From the NCBI GenBank assembly GCA_946479615.1, contig CAMLGR010000015.1:1-48671 (forward strand): 48,671 nucleotides of DNA. Reading direction: 5' to 3'. The position numbers and the translations under genes were made by a program. Positions 9,601 through 18,851 of the stretch are shown in pieces; position 1 is the stretch's first letter; every line of letters starts with the position of its first letter. This DNA is from an uncultured Bacteroidota bacterium. Lineage in GTDB: Bacteria; Bacteroidota; Bacteroidia; Chitinophagales; Chitinophagaceae. A model generated the notes under the pieces. It was not told the DNA's origin and searched no databases. It saw nothing but the letters and a program-made list of their open reading frames with translations.

Positions 9601-10469
9601 ATTACCTCAGCCGTGGAATGAACATCGATGATTTCGCTCCCAATCTTTCCTTTTTCTTCAGTAATGGAATGGATCCTGAATACAGCGTGATCGGCAGGGT
9701 GGCAAGAAGGATCTGGGCCAAGGCGATGAAATATAAATACAACGCGAATAAAAGAAGCCAGATGCTGAAATATCATATTCAGACCTCCGGCAGAAGTTTA
9801 CACGCCCAGGAAATTGATTTCAATGATATCAGGACAACGTTGCAGGCATTATATGCGATCTATGATAATTGCAATTCACTTCACACCAATGCCTACGATG
9901 AAGCGATCACTACGCCTACGGAAGAAAGTGTAAGGCGCGCCATGGCCATCCAGTTGATCATTAACCGTGAATTGGGTACTGCCAAAACAGAAAACTTTAT
10001 CCAGGGATCTTTTGCGATAGAAGAATTAACCAACCTTGTGGAAGAAGCAGTACTTGCTGAATTTGACCGGCTCACGGAAAGAGGCGGTGTATTGGGTGCC
10101 ATGGAACGTATGTACCAGCGGAATAAGATACAGGAAGAAAGCCTCTACTATGAACACCAGAAACATACAGGTGAATTACCCTTGATCGGAGTAAATACAT
10201 TTTTGAATAAAAAAGGAAGTCCTACTGTTATCCCCGGCGAAGTGATCCGCAGTACTATGGAAGAAAAAGAACAACAGATCCATAACCTGCATTCCTTTTG
10301 GGCAAGAAATGAAAACAGGTCAGTTGAAATGCTCAACAGGTTACGATCCGTTGCTATCAATAACGGCAACCTTTTTGCTGAATTAATGGAAACCGTTAAA
10401 TACTGTTCGCTGGGCCAGATCACGCATGCTTTATATGAAGTAGGCGGACAATACCGCAGGAATATGTAA
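6618..10469 (+). CDS. icmF: fused isobutyryl-CoA-type mutase IcmF with inserted nuclease domain
   Basis: A protein of about 1283 residues from ATG 6618; the open frame extends to a TTG at 6597. Order: B12-binding domain ([10 protein letters not shown] with the cobalt-ligand His), a linker holding a foreign DUF559 domain, MeaB-like G domain ([12 protein letters not shown] near residue 355, [11 protein letters not shown]), then the large acyl-CoA mutase domain ending GGQYRRNM as in other Bacteroidota IcmF proteins. IcmF interconverts branched and linear acyl-CoAs such as isobutyryl- and butyryl-CoA using adenosylcobalamin; the G domain loads and guards the cofactor. Usual length is around 1100, so this copy is roughly 190 residues too long, matching the insert described separately. 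The catalytic domains look intact and the frame is open throughout, so the enzyme is probably still made. Confidence 0.95.
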   Translation: MAYTPTSKVRIVTAAALFDGHDAAINVMRRIMQSKGAEIIHLGHNRSVKEIVETAIEEDVQGIAITSYQGGHVEFFKYMKDLLTENGCGHIKIFGGGGGTILPEEIEELHQYGITRIYSPDDGRHMGLEGMIEDVIAKSADSTLSIQAPSKSAPEGETSEKSVNGEKRYVLGEWKDVKRIAKAISLAENGEPYKFLFTNKAINGREFFETSDKSYYKILKEFALSHRRKSTEAEDFLWQQLRDKQVDGIKFRRQHIIDKYIADFVSLKNRLIIEVDGSIHQLPDNLVSDQQRTERLNELGFNVLRFTNDEVLHKTESVITSIKKKFHELSASSEVSPVGGDLEGAEEPVVLGITGTGGAGKSSVTDEIVRRFLTNFRDKTIAVISVDPSKKKTGGALLGDRIRMNAISHPRAYMRSLATRESDKALSEYVQEAIDICKDAEFDFIILESAGVGQSDASILDYCDISMYVMTPEYGAASQLEKINMLDYADLICINKFDKSGALDALADVKKQYKRNHLLFTAKDSDLPVIGTVASKFNDDGINHLFELLLKKIIEKKQVSFGEYHFSETAKMSQAIIPSSRVRYLSEITAGNRGYDKLVKEQAAIASRLYQLQGALNVITSSGDATDKLQEALQKQIEFFTEQLTPVSRKLLTNWEEKLKEYQKDFYEYTVRDKVIKQPMTSQSLSGTRIPKVVLPKFRDWGDILQWQAQENVPGHFPFTAGVFPLKREGEDPTRMFAGEGAPERTNKRFHYVSTDQPAKRLSTAFDSVTLYGEDPDHRPDIFGKIGNSGVSIATVDDAKKLYSGFDLCDPKTSVSMTINGPAPMLLAFFMNAAIDQQCEKWIEANGQWAMVNEAYAKKFGTTKKPVYFDSSVSGSSRENLPPGNNGLGLKLLGLSGDEILPVDAYEQCKQAALQQVRGTVQADILKEDQAQNTCIFSTEFALKLMGDVQEYFIQNKVRNFYSVSISGYHIAEAGANPITQLAFTLANGFTYVEYYLSRGMNIDDFAPNLSFFFSNGMDPEYSVIGRVARRIWAKAMKYKYNANKRSQMLKYHIQTSGRSLHAQEIDFNDIRTTLQALYAIYDNCNSLHTNAYDEAITTPTEESVRRAMAIQLIINRELGTAKTENFIQGSFAIEELTNLVEEAVLAEFDRLTERGGVLGAMERMYQRNKIQEESLYYEHQKHTGELPLIGVNTFLNKKGSPTVIPGEVIRSTMEEKEQQIHNLHSFWARNENRSVEMLNRLRSVAINNGNLFAELMETVKYCSLGQITHALYEVGGQYRRNM
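7058..7652 (+). mobile_element. DUF559 nuclease-domain insertion with inverted-repeat ends inside icmF
   Basis: Arms at 7058-7097 and 7613-7652 are inverted repeats matching at 35 of 40 positions, both ending in GGCC outward (left GGCCCCCTCTAAATCT, right AGATTTAGAGGGGGCC). Between them, in frame with icmF, is a complete DUF559/Vsr-like endonuclease domain: [57 protein letters not shown]. The Asp of ADF and the E-V-D triad of the PD-(D/E)XK fold are kept. The core is visibly more AT-rich than icmF around it. One caveat: [13 protein letters not shown], just inside the left arm, resembles a normal IcmF linker helix, so the left arm may be a separate repeat copy and the mobile part may start near 7190. 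Confidence 0.75.
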
Positions 10470-10490
10470 GTTGCGGTATCAATTACCCGC

Positions 10491-11294
10491 ATGAGGAAAT
10501 TTATTATTATCGTTATTGGCTGTTTCCTGGCATGGAGCTGTTCTCCTTACGCGAAGACCAATCGCAGCTATAAAAAACAGGCCAAAGAATTTGCAAAAAT
10601 TTTAAAGGAATACCCGGTAAAAGATTCTGCCGGTCTGCTTTATGCAGATTCATGGGTAGGTACTACTAACTTTACTATGCGCCGGCCCAATTTCGTGGTC
10701 ATTCATCATACCGCGCAGAATAGCTGCGAACAAACCTTACGCACTTTTACACTTCCCCGTACTGCTGTCAGCGCACATTATGTTATCTGTCGTGACGGTA
10801 CGGTGCATCACATGCTTAATGATCTTTTACGTGCGCATCATGCAGGTGTAAGTAAATGGGGTAATACGATCGATCTCAACAGCAGCAGTATCGGTATCGA
10901 AATCGATAACAACGGGTTCGAACCTTTTACAACCGAACAGATCAATAGCTTACTGCAATTGCTCGGCCGTTTAAAAAGAGCGTACACCATTCCTACTGCT
11001 AATTTTATGGGTCATGCAGATGTAGCGCCCGGAAGAAAAGTAGACCCGAGCCGTCTTTTTCCCTGGAAGCAATTAGCGGATTCAGGATATGGTCTGTGGT
11101 ATGATACAACGCATACAACAGTGCCGGTTGGATTCAATGCGCTGCAGGCTTTACGTATTGTTGGATATAATATAAAAGATAGTTTTGCAGCTATCCAATC
11201 ATTCAAACTTCATTTTGATCAGGCCGATTCATCCAGATTCATTACAGAACCAGAAAGAAAAATACTGGCTGATCTTGTTAATAAATATCTCTAG
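10491..11294 (+). CDS. lipoprotein N-acetylmuramoyl-L-alanine amidase (Amidase_2)
   Basis: A protein of 267 residues with a lipoprotein signal (MRKFIIIVIGCFLAWSC, lipobox Cys at 17). The Amidase_2 zinc site is visible: VVIHHTAQ (first His), HHAGVSKWGN, and MGHADVAPGRKVDP (later His and Asp). It resembles AmiD, an outer-membrane lipoprotein that cleaves the amide between MurNAc and L-Ala in peptidoglycan fragments. The C-terminal part (about residues 215-267) looks like a small helical peptidoglycan-binding domain. It starts 21 nt after the icmF stop and is probably transcribed with it, although the functions are unrelated. Confidence 0.9.
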   Translation: MRKFIIIVIGCFLAWSCSPYAKTNRSYKKQAKEFAKILKEYPVKDSAGLLYADSWVGTTNFTMRRPNFVVIHHTAQNSCEQTLRTFTLPRTAVSAHYVICRDGTVHHMLNDLLRAHHAGVSKWGNTIDLNSSSIGIEIDNNGFEPFTTEQINSLLQLLGRLKRAYTIPTANFMGHADVAPGRKVDPSRLFPWKQLADSGYGLWYDTTHTTVPVGFNALQALRIVGYNIKDSFAAIQSFKLHFDQADSSRFITEPERKILADLVNKYL

Positions 11295-11434
11295 GTAACA
11301 TCTCACAGGCTGTTATTTTAATAGCAAACGACTGATAATTGCGCCTTATGTATTAATTTCACAATGCATGAATCAAGCTGCCACCCGGCAGTCTTCTGCC
11401 TAACGACCAGCCGCCATAGATTTAAATAAATTGA

Positions 11435-14098
11435 ATGACAGAAGAACAACAAAGACTGGCCGTCAATACAGGAAAGCCTGTACCATTAGTACAATGGGGG
11501 CCTTATCTTAGTGAACGGCAATGGGGCACTGTCCGCGAAGATTATAGTGCGCATGGTGATGTATGGCATTATTTTCCTTTCGACCATGCACATAGCAGGG
11601 TCTATCTCTGGGGCGAAGATGGATTAGGCGGTATCTCCGATTATTTTGGGAATCTTTGTTTCAGCATGGCATTGTGGAATGGTAACGATGCGATCCTGAA
11701 GGAACGTCTTTTCGGATTAAGCAATCCGCAGGGCAATCATGGAGAAGATGTAAAAGAACTTTACTATTATCTCGATAATATTCCTACGCATTACTACATG
11801 GAATATTTGTACAAATATCCGCAGCAGGCATTTCCCTATGATCAATTGCGCCAGGAAAATAAAAACAGGAACCGCAACGATCCGGAATATGAAATTCTTG
11901 ATACAGGCGTATTTGATAACAATCAATACTTTGATGTAAAACTTACCTATGCCAAGCAGAGCGATACAGATATTTTTATCAGGATCGATATTACCAATCG
12001 CTATAACAAAGCGGCGGAAATAACGGTATTACCTACGCTATGGTTTTATAACCGCTGGCAGTATGATGAATTCAAAAAGAAACCATCGATTACCCAAATC
12101 AATACGACATCAGTCAGGGCAGAACATAAAAGACTGGGAGAATACTATTTCTATTTCCAGTCCCCTGATAAATGTCTTTTTACCGAGAATGAAACGAATA
12201 CAGAAAAAATAAAAGGGATTCCTAATGAATCCATTTTTGTGAAAGATGCTTTTCATGATGCGATCATCGAAGGCAAAAACATAGCAGAACTTTCCAAAAG
12301 GGGAACGGGAACCAAATTTTCACCGGTCTATAAAATGAAAATAGGCGGCGGTGCTACCAAAACGATTTATTGCCGCCTGAGTGATGAAAACACGAGTACC
12401 CCATTCGCCTCAGGCTTCAGGGATATTTTTGATATCCGTAAACAGGAAGCCGATGATTTTTATGCGGCTATCATGCCGGCTGAAGCCGATCCTGCCAGGG
12501 CATTGATCCACCGCCGTGCGCTGGCCGGCGTATTATGGAGCAAGCAATATTATCATTTCGATATAGAAAGATGGCTCAACCAGGATGATGGCATTACACC
12601 AGTCAGCATCAGTAAAATGAATGGACGCAATAGTGACTGGACACATTTAAAAAACCAGGACATCATCATGATGCCTGATAAATGGGAATATCCCTGGTAT
12701 GCAGCCTGGGACCTGGCATTTCAATGTATCCCGATGGCGATCGTGGATGCCACATTCGCCAAACACCAGTTATTGCTGATGATGCGCGAGTGGTACATGA
12801 AACCAGACGGACAGTTACCTTCCTATGAATGGAATTTCAGCGATGTAAACCCGCCCGTGCAGGCATGGGCCGCCATGCAGGTATATTATATCGAAAAAAA
12901 GCAGAAGGGTAGTGGCGATGTGGTCTTTCTGAAAAAAGTATTTCAAAAATTACTGATCAATTTTACCTGGTGGATCAACCGGAAAGATCTACGCGGCAAT
13001 AACATCTTTGAAGGAGGATTTCTCGGTCTTGATAACATCGGTGTATTCAATCGCAGTTTTCATTTTCCAGGTGAAATGCAACTGGAGCAGGCCGATGGCA
13101 CCAGCTGGATGGGAACCTACGCATTGGATATGATGGACATGGCGATAGAAATTGCCATGCACGACAGGTCCTTTGAAGATACCGCGACTAAATTTTTCGA
13201 ACATTTTGTATTGATCGCCGAAGCATTGAACGAACATCGTCTTTGGAATGAAGATGATCGTTTTTTCTATGATGTATTATGCGTAAGCGATGCGGATATC
13301 ATTCCGTTGCGCATACAATCCATCGTGGGCATCACTTCTTTATTTGCTGTATCTACCATGAGTAAAAAAGTGATGGACAACCTGAAGGATTTTAAAAAAC
13401 GCATTACCTGGTTCGAAAACTACCGGAAAAAGAATAATAAATTCTGGCCGAATGAAGAAAGAAGTGATGATGGTGAATTACTATTATCACTCGTGCCAAA
13501 GGACCGTTTGATCGATCTGCTGAAACGGCTACTGGATGAAGCTGAATTTTTATCGCCGGGTGGTATCAGGGCTTTGTCGAAATATCATGAAAAAAATCCT
13601 TACTCGGTCGTCGTGGAAGGAAATACCTATAGCATACAATACGATCCGGGTGATTCTACTTCCGATATGTTTGGTGGTAACTCAAACTGGCGCGGTCCTG
13701 TATGGATGCCGGTGAATTTTCTCGTCATTCAATCATTGCGCAAGTATGGAGAATTTTATGGCGATAGTTTGCAGGTAGAATATCCCGGTGGTTCGGGACA
13801 TATGATGAACCTGAAACAAGTAGCCGATTTCCTGGCACAACGGGTGATCAGTTTATTTGAAAGAGATAAGGAAGGTAACCGCCGTTCGTATGGTGAGTAT
13901 AACTGGTTTTATAAACAGCCCGGGAATGAAGATCTTCTTTTATTCTATGAATACTTCCATGGTGATAGCGGTAAAGGCTTAGGCGCCAGTCACCAGACAG
14001 GATGGACCGCACTCGTAGCAGAAATGCTTACCTGGAAATTATCCTGCGATACTACTATGGAAACTAAAAAAAAGGAAGATGAAAAGATCGGAATATGA
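11435..14098 (+). CDS. GH63 / MGH1-like glycoside hydrolase
   Basis: A cytoplasmic-looking protein of 887 residues without a signal peptide. The N-terminus (QWGTVREDYSAHGDVWHYFPFDHAHSRVYLWGEDGLGG) and the (alpha/alpha)6-barrel half (PWYAAWDLAFQCIPMA, DGQLPSYEWNFSDVNPPVQAWA, NSNWRGPVWMPVNFL) are typical of the GH63-related MGH1-like glucosidase/mannosylglycerate-hydrolase group. The Asp in AAWDLAF and acidic residues in the barrel are candidates for catalysis. Such proteins hydrolyse alpha-glucosides or glucosyl/mannosylglycerate; the substrate here cannot be told. It stands alone between a 140-nt and a 115-nt gap. Confidence 0.85.
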   Translation: MTEEQQRLAVNTGKPVPLVQWGPYLSERQWGTVREDYSAHGDVWHYFPFDHAHSRVYLWGEDGLGGISDYFGNLCFSMALWNGNDAILKERLFGLSNPQGNHGEDVKELYYYLDNIPTHYYMEYLYKYPQQAFPYDQLRQENKNRNRNDPEYEILDTGVFDNNQYFDVKLTYAKQSDTDIFIRIDITNRYNKAAEITVLPTLWFYNRWQYDEFKKKPSITQINTTSVRAEHKRLGEYYFYFQSPDKCLFTENETNTEKIKGIPNESIFVKDAFHDAIIEGKNIAELSKRGTGTKFSPVYKMKIGGGATKTIYCRLSDENTSTPFASGFRDIFDIRKQEADDFYAAIMPAEADPARALIHRRALAGVLWSKQYYHFDIERWLNQDDGITPVSISKMNGRNSDWTHLKNQDIIMMPDKWEYPWYAAWDLAFQCIPMAIVDATFAKHQLLLMMREWYMKPDGQLPSYEWNFSDVNPPVQAWAAMQVYYIEKKQKGSGDVVFLKKVFQKLLINFTWWINRKDLRGNNIFEGGFLGLDNIGVFNRSFHFPGEMQLEQADGTSWMGTYALDMMDMAIEIAMHDRSFEDTATKFFEHFVLIAEALNEHRLWNEDDRFFYDVLCVSDADIIPLRIQSIVGITSLFAVSTMSKKVMDNLKDFKKRITWFENYRKKNNKFWPNEERSDDGELLLSLVPKDRLIDLLKRLLDEAEFLSPGGIRALSKYHEKNPYSVVVEGNTYSIQYDPGDSTSDMFGGNSNWRGPVWMPVNFLVIQSLRKYGEFYGDSLQVEYPGGSGHMMNLKQVADFLAQRVISLFERDKEGNRRSYGEYNWFYKQPGNEDLLLFYEYFHGDSGKGLGASHQTGWTALVAEMLTWKLSCDTTMETKKKEDEKIGI

Positions 14099-14143
14099 TC
14101 TTCTTTAATTGATAAAGCAATCATGGTGTAACACTTATTTTCA

Positions 14144-14172
14144 TGCAACGGTAACCGTCGAAATCCTGTCAA
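14144..14172 (+). promoter_or_regulatory. possible ECF-sigma-type promoter
   Basis: TGCAACGGTAACCG followed about 10 bp later by CTGTCAA resembles the CAAC / GTC pattern of ECF-sigma promoters in Bacteroidota. It lies 42 nt before the ORF that leads into the TonB-receptor locus. Weak evidence from pattern only. Confidence 0.25.
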
Positions 14173-14213
14173 CCCCTTACTTCGTGTTTGGTTTATAGCT
14201 ATCTTTAAAAACG

Positions 14214-14936
14214 ATGACCAGGATAACACTGCTTTTTATTTCCCTCCTGACTACTTCCATACTTCATGGCCAATCTTCGTATGCAGATACCTCGGAAACA
14301 GCCAGGGTAACGGCCCCTGTAAAATTTATGTATGATTCAGAAAGAGGAGACGAATCGGGCATCTACAACGGTATTCTTTATTATTCCTATTCTTCCCTGA
14401 TCGAAGGTGTTCCTTTTTATAGAACCGGTGAATGGCATAAAGGAACTGTTTTGTTTGATGAGATCTGGTACAAAGATATTTTTATGCGCTACGAACTCGT
14501 CAGCGATCAGTTGATCGTAGCAAAAGATACCAGCACTGGTATTTACATCTCCCTTTATAGTCCCCGCGTCAAAGAGTTTTCGTATTCAGGTATGCAGTTT
14601 CTTCGCCTCAATAAAAAAGACGCCAGCCCTGCACCGGAAACCGGTTTTTATCATATACTGGTCAGTGGAAAATTGACTGCCCTGCGTCGTTCAGTAAAAG
14701 TAATTGAAGAAAAACTGGAAGCGAATAAAGTTGATCGCTGGTTTGAAGAGAAAACAAAATATTACATGCTGAAAGATGGCATTTATCATCATGTAAACAA
14801 CAAAAAAGACATTTTATCGGTTTGTAAGGATCATAAAAAAGAAGTCCAGCAATTTTTATCTAAAAAGAAATTGAAATACCGGCAGAATCCGGAAACCATG
14901 ATTGTTCTTGTTGCAGGATTTTATAACCAGTTGTGA
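14214..14936 (+). CDS. hypothetical exported protein
   Basis: A protein of 240 residues with a signal peptide (MTRITLLFISLLTTSILHGQ). The body is beta-rich with many aromatic residues (GILYYSYSSLIEGVPFYRTGEWHK) and a Lys-rich C-terminus (VCKDHKKEVQQFLSKKKLKYR). No known domain is recognised. It ends 10 nt before the TonB receptor start, so it very likely belongs to the same operon and could be a periplasmic accessory of that system. Confidence 0.75.
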   Translation: MTRITLLFISLLTTSILHGQSSYADTSETARVTAPVKFMYDSERGDESGIYNGILYYSYSSLIEGVPFYRTGEWHKGTVLFDEIWYKDIFMRYELVSDQLIVAKDTSTGIYISLYSPRVKEFSYSGMQFLRLNKKDASPAPETGFYHILVSGKLTALRRSVKVIEEKLEANKVDRWFEEKTKYYMLKDGIYHHVNNKKDILSVCKDHKKEVQQFLSKKKLKYRQNPETMIVLVAGFYNQL

Positions 14937-14946
14937 CAATTGCTAT

Positions 14947-17718
14947 ATGAAAAATATTTTGTTATTGCTGCCATTTTGTTTGCTATTGGTATGTAGCAAC
15001 GTCTTTGCCCAGGACGGCGGCGATACAAAAATTGATGATACGTTCAATAACGTAAAACTGTCAGAATTTTTTTCGCGCCTGGAAACAAAATCCGGCTACC
15101 GGTTTTATTATGATGCGGTGCAGCTCGATTCATTCACCCTGCAATTGACTGTAAAAGATAAAACGCTTCCTGAAGTTCTGCAGGAAGCCTTCAAAGCCAC
15201 TGATATCAAATTCTCCATCGATAACAGCGGCAAAGTCATTTATGTTACCCGTAAGCTATCCATCACAATGGATCTGCCCAAAGGATTTTTCAGATCGAAA
15301 AATGACCCCCTAACCCACGCTGCTGATAGCAGTGGTGCGGTTGCTGATTATGATATTGAAGCCAAAAAAGCATCTCGTGTCAATACCGATAAAGTAGTCG
15401 AGATCGGAACACGGGCAGACCAGAAAGCAGGTCTTATTCCCCTGACCGGGTATGTGAAAAATTCCAAGACCGGTGAGCCGATTACCCGCGCCACAGTTTC
15501 TATCGATAGCATGTATGGTGCTACCACAGATATGGATGGCTGGTATGTAATCAATATTTCACCGGGTGCGCATCTGTTTACCGTAAGTAATATCGGTATG
15601 AAGGATAGCCGCATTCAATTAAAAATATATACCCGTGGAAAACTGGATGTAGACATGGACGAAGAGGTAAGAACTTTGAAAGAAGTGGTCATCTCCAGTG
15701 GCAGAACGATTAATGTGCGGACTGTTCAAATGGGAATGCAACGATTGACGATCGAAAACCTGCGGAAAATTCCTACTGTTTTTGGTGATGGGGATGTATT
15801 ACGCGCTATCACAACCTTGCCGGGTGTAAAGACAGTCGGTGAAGCGAGCACCGGTTTTAATGTAAGAGGCGGATCGGCTGATCAGAACCTGATCCTATTC
15901 AATGATGCTACTATATTCAACCCTTCGCATTTCTTTGGCTTGTTTTCTGCCTTCAACCCCGAAGTAATAAAGGATATTGAATTGTATAAAAGCAGTGTGC
16001 CGGCAAGATACGGTGGCCGTTTGTCTTCTGTACTCGATATCAGCGGAAGAGAAGGCAATAAAAAAACAATTACCGGTTCTGCCGGTATTGGCATCGTTAC
16101 CAGCCGGTTTAATATTGAAGGCCCGTTGGGAGATAATAAAACATCTTTCATTTTGGGTGGCCGTACTACCTATGCCAACTGGTTATTGAAATTATTACCC
16201 AATGAATACAGGGATAGCCGTGCCTCTTTCCAGGATATTAATTTATTGCTCGATCACCGCATAGACAGTAATAACCATCTTTACTTTACCGGGTATTTCA
16301 GTAATGACCGGTTCTCACTGGAAAGTGATACGGTGTATGGATATACCAATGGTAATATCAGTATGCGCTGGAAACATACTTTCAATAAGAAATTGAATAG
16401 TAATATTATTGCCGGGTATGATCAGTATAAATACAATGTCAGCAGCGATAAGAATAAGATCAATGCCTTTAAATTAGGATTTGATATCAGCCAGCTTCAT
16501 TTTAAAACAGACTTCGAATATTTCTTAAATACAAAACACTCCTTTGATTTTGGTGTCAGTACGCTCCGTTATAAACTAAATCCCGGTTACTATAACCCGG
16601 TAGGCGCCGAATCCGAGGTCATTCCTGATAAAGTACCTGCCGAGCAGGCGCTTGAAAGTGGTGCTTATATCACCCATCGTTTTAATCCCGATTCCAAATT
16701 ATCTATCAGCACCGGCCTGCGATATTCTTTATACAATTATCTGGGACCGCAACAGGTACGTTCGTATATCCCCGGTCAACCATTTACAACCACTACGCTG
16801 ACAGGAACGACAGACTATGGCAAGGGAAAATTCATTAAAACCTATGGAGGGCCCGAATACAGGGTTTCGGTACGATATGCGTTTTCAAATATGATCTCGC
16901 TGAAAGCAGCTTTTAACTCATTGCGGCAGTACATTCATCTATTGTCGAACACAACGATCATAGCGCCAACAGATATCTGGAAGCTCAGCGATCCGAATAT
17001 CAAACCGCAAAGAGGGCAACAGGTTTCTTTTGGTGTCTACAGCAACCTGAAATCGAATACCATTGAAACATCGGTGGAAGTATACTACAAAAAAATACAG
17101 GACTATCTCGATTATAAACCTGGCGCTACTCTTATCTTAAATCATACGGTGGAGACAGAAGTGATCAGCACACGAGGTAAGGCCTACGGGGTAGAAGTAT
17201 TGATTAAAAAATCAGTAGGCAAACTGAATGGCTGGATCAGTTATACCTGGTCGAGGATTTTGCTGCGGGCGTATGACAGCACACAGGGCACATTAGTGAA
17301 CAATGGACATTACTACCCGGCTAATTATGATAAGCCACACGATGTTACCCTGACCGGTAATTTCAAGATCAATCACCGTTTCAGTGTTTCATTGAATTCT
17401 ACGTATAGTACCGGTCGCCCTATTACGCTTCCTATCGGCAGGTATTATTATGCCGGATCGCAGCGTGTTTTATATTCGGACAGGAATGCATATCGTATTC
17501 CCGATTATTTCCGTACTGATTTCTCGATGAACATCGACGGTAATCATAAAGTGCATCAGAAAACACATAATTCATGGACCATTGGAGTGTATAATGTATT
17601 GGGAAGGAAAAATCCTTATTCCGTTTACTTTGTTTCGGAAAATGGACTGGTAAAAGGATATAAATTCTCCATTTTCGGAAGTGCGATCCCCTTTGTGAAC
17701 TTTAATATTAATTTTTAA
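14947..17718 (+). CDS. TonB-dependent receptor with STN and carboxypeptidase-like domains
   Basis: About 923 residues from the ATG at 14947, chosen because the signal peptide MKNILLLLPFCLLLVCSNVFAQ begins there; the frame extends 45 nt further up. Residues about 28-105 form an STN domain (FNNVKLSEFFSRLETKSGY), usual in receptors that signal to an anti-sigma factor. Then a CarboxypepD-regulatory-like domain (LTGYVKNSKTGEPITRATV), a plug (ITTLPGVKTVGEASTGFNVRG) and a 22-strand barrel ending in FVNFNINF. No FecR or ECF sigma gene is beside it. The gene is followed after one base by a DUF4249 lipoprotein, a common pairing. The ligand is unknown. Confidence 0.92.
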   Translation: MKNILLLLPFCLLLVCSNVFAQDGGDTKIDDTFNNVKLSEFFSRLETKSGYRFYYDAVQLDSFTLQLTVKDKTLPEVLQEAFKATDIKFSIDNSGKVIYVTRKLSITMDLPKGFFRSKNDPLTHAADSSGAVADYDIEAKKASRVNTDKVVEIGTRADQKAGLIPLTGYVKNSKTGEPITRATVSIDSMYGATTDMDGWYVINISPGAHLFTVSNIGMKDSRIQLKIYTRGKLDVDMDEEVRTLKEVVISSGRTINVRTVQMGMQRLTIENLRKIPTVFGDGDVLRAITTLPGVKTVGEASTGFNVRGGSADQNLILFNDATIFNPSHFFGLFSAFNPEVIKDIELYKSSVPARYGGRLSSVLDISGREGNKKTITGSAGIGIVTSRFNIEGPLGDNKTSFILGGRTTYANWLLKLLPNEYRDSRASFQDINLLLDHRIDSNNHLYFTGYFSNDRFSLESDTVYGYTNGNISMRWKHTFNKKLNSNIIAGYDQYKYNVSSDKNKINAFKLGFDISQLHFKTDFEYFLNTKHSFDFGVSTLRYKLNPGYYNPVGAESEVIPDKVPAEQALESGAYITHRFNPDSKLSISTGLRYSLYNYLGPQQVRSYIPGQPFTTTTLTGTTDYGKGKFIKTYGGPEYRVSVRYAFSNMISLKAAFNSLRQYIHLLSNTTIIAPTDIWKLSDPNIKPQRGQQVSFGVYSNLKSNTIETSVEVYYKKIQDYLDYKPGATLILNHTVETEVISTRGKAYGVEVLIKKSVGKLNGWISYTWSRILLRAYDSTQGTLVNNGHYYPANYDKPHDVTLTGNFKINHRFSVSLNSTYSTGRPITLPIGRYYYAGSQRVLYSDRNAYRIPDYFRTDFSMNIDGNHKVHQKTHNSWTIGVYNVLGRKNPYSVYFVSENGLVKGYKFSIFGSAIPFVNFNINF

Positions 17719-17719
17719 T

Positions 17720-18832
17720 ATGAAAGGTATTTATATATTATTAATGGCTATCCTGGTTACCGGTATGGGTTGCCGCGAATCGTACGATCCTAAAGTGAAG
17801 GATCTCGAGCAATCTTTCCTGGTGGTGGAAGCTAATCTCAACCCGGGACCTGATGCCGCAACGATCCGGTTATCAAGAACCAGTAAATTGTCAGAGGGCA
17901 ATTCCGTTAAACCACAAAATGGCGCTCTTGTAACTGTAGAGGGAAGGGACAACAGTACAAGAACAATGGCTGATATTGGCAGCGGTAAATACTTTTCTTC
18001 CAATCTTAATTTGATACCTGGTAATGAATACAGGCTTCATATTATCGTGGGTGGCAGTGAATATATATCGGAATATGTAAAAGCAAAAATAACCCCGCCG
18101 ATCGATAGCATTGGATTGGATAGAGTGGATGTAGGAGCAAGGATCTATGTCAATACAAGTGACCCTACCAACTCAACCAGGTATTACCGGTGGGAATTTG
18201 GAGAGACCTGGCAGATCCGTTCCTATTTTTATTCAACGATCATACTCGACAATGGACATTTTCGTCCGCGTGTTTTCCCGGCAGAAGATGTATCCAACTG
18301 CTGGAAATACGATTCTTCTTCGACGATCCTCCTGGGCAATTCTTCCAAACTGCAAAATGATATAATATATAAAGCGCCGCTGCTGGATATCTATTCAGGC
18401 AGCGATAAACTTTCAGTTCGTTACAGCATGTTATTACGCCAATACGCACTGGACCAGGGAGCTTATAATTTTTATGAGCTGATGAAGAAGAATACAGAAG
18501 AGATCGGTTCGCTTTTCAATCCGCAGCCATCAGAGGTCCGGGGTAATCTTACCTGTGTAACGAACCCTTCTGAATATGTGCTTGGGTATGTAACAGCTTC
18601 TACTATTCAGTCCAAAAGAGTATTCTTTGATAATGTAGTATGGGATTTCAGGATGAGTTGTGAGGCAAAGACACTTCCTAATACACAGAAGACATTGGAA
18701 GACTATTTTATATCCGGGGCATTATTGGGTATCGACACACTCATTATACCACCTGTTGTTTCCGGGTCAACCCCTGATTGTGTGGATTGCCGGGTAAGAC
18801 AGGGAACTACAGCAAAACCTTCCTACTGGTAA
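17720..18832 (+). CDS. DUF4249 family lipoprotein
   Basis: A protein of 370 residues. MKGIYILLMAILVTGMGC is a lipoprotein signal with the Cys at 18, so it is probably anchored in the outer membrane. SYDPKVKDLEQSFLVVEANLNPGPDAATIRLSRTS is the typical DUF4249 opening. The C-terminus contains a Cys pair (PDCVDCR). It starts right after the TonB-receptor stop codon, so translation is likely coupled. DUF4249 proteins accompany TonB receptors across Bacteroidota, and a role in substrate capture is assumed but unproven. Confidence 0.88.
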   Translation: MKGIYILLMAILVTGMGCRESYDPKVKDLEQSFLVVEANLNPGPDAATIRLSRTSKLSEGNSVKPQNGALVTVEGRDNSTRTMADIGSGKYFSSNLNLIPGNEYRLHIIVGGSEYISEYVKAKITPPIDSIGLDRVDVGARIYVNTSDPTNSTRYYRWEFGETWQIRSYFYSTIILDNGHFRPRVFPAEDVSNCWKYDSSSTILLGNSSKLQNDIIYKAPLLDIYSGSDKLSVRYSMLLRQYALDQGAYNFYELMKKNTEEIGSLFNPQPSEVRGNLTCVTNPSEYVLGYVTASTIQSKRVFFDNVVWDFRMSCEAKTLPNTQKTLEDYFISGALLGIDTLIIPPVVSGSTPDCVDCRVRQGTTAKPSYW

Positions 18833-18851
18833 TATTTAAGACAATATAATT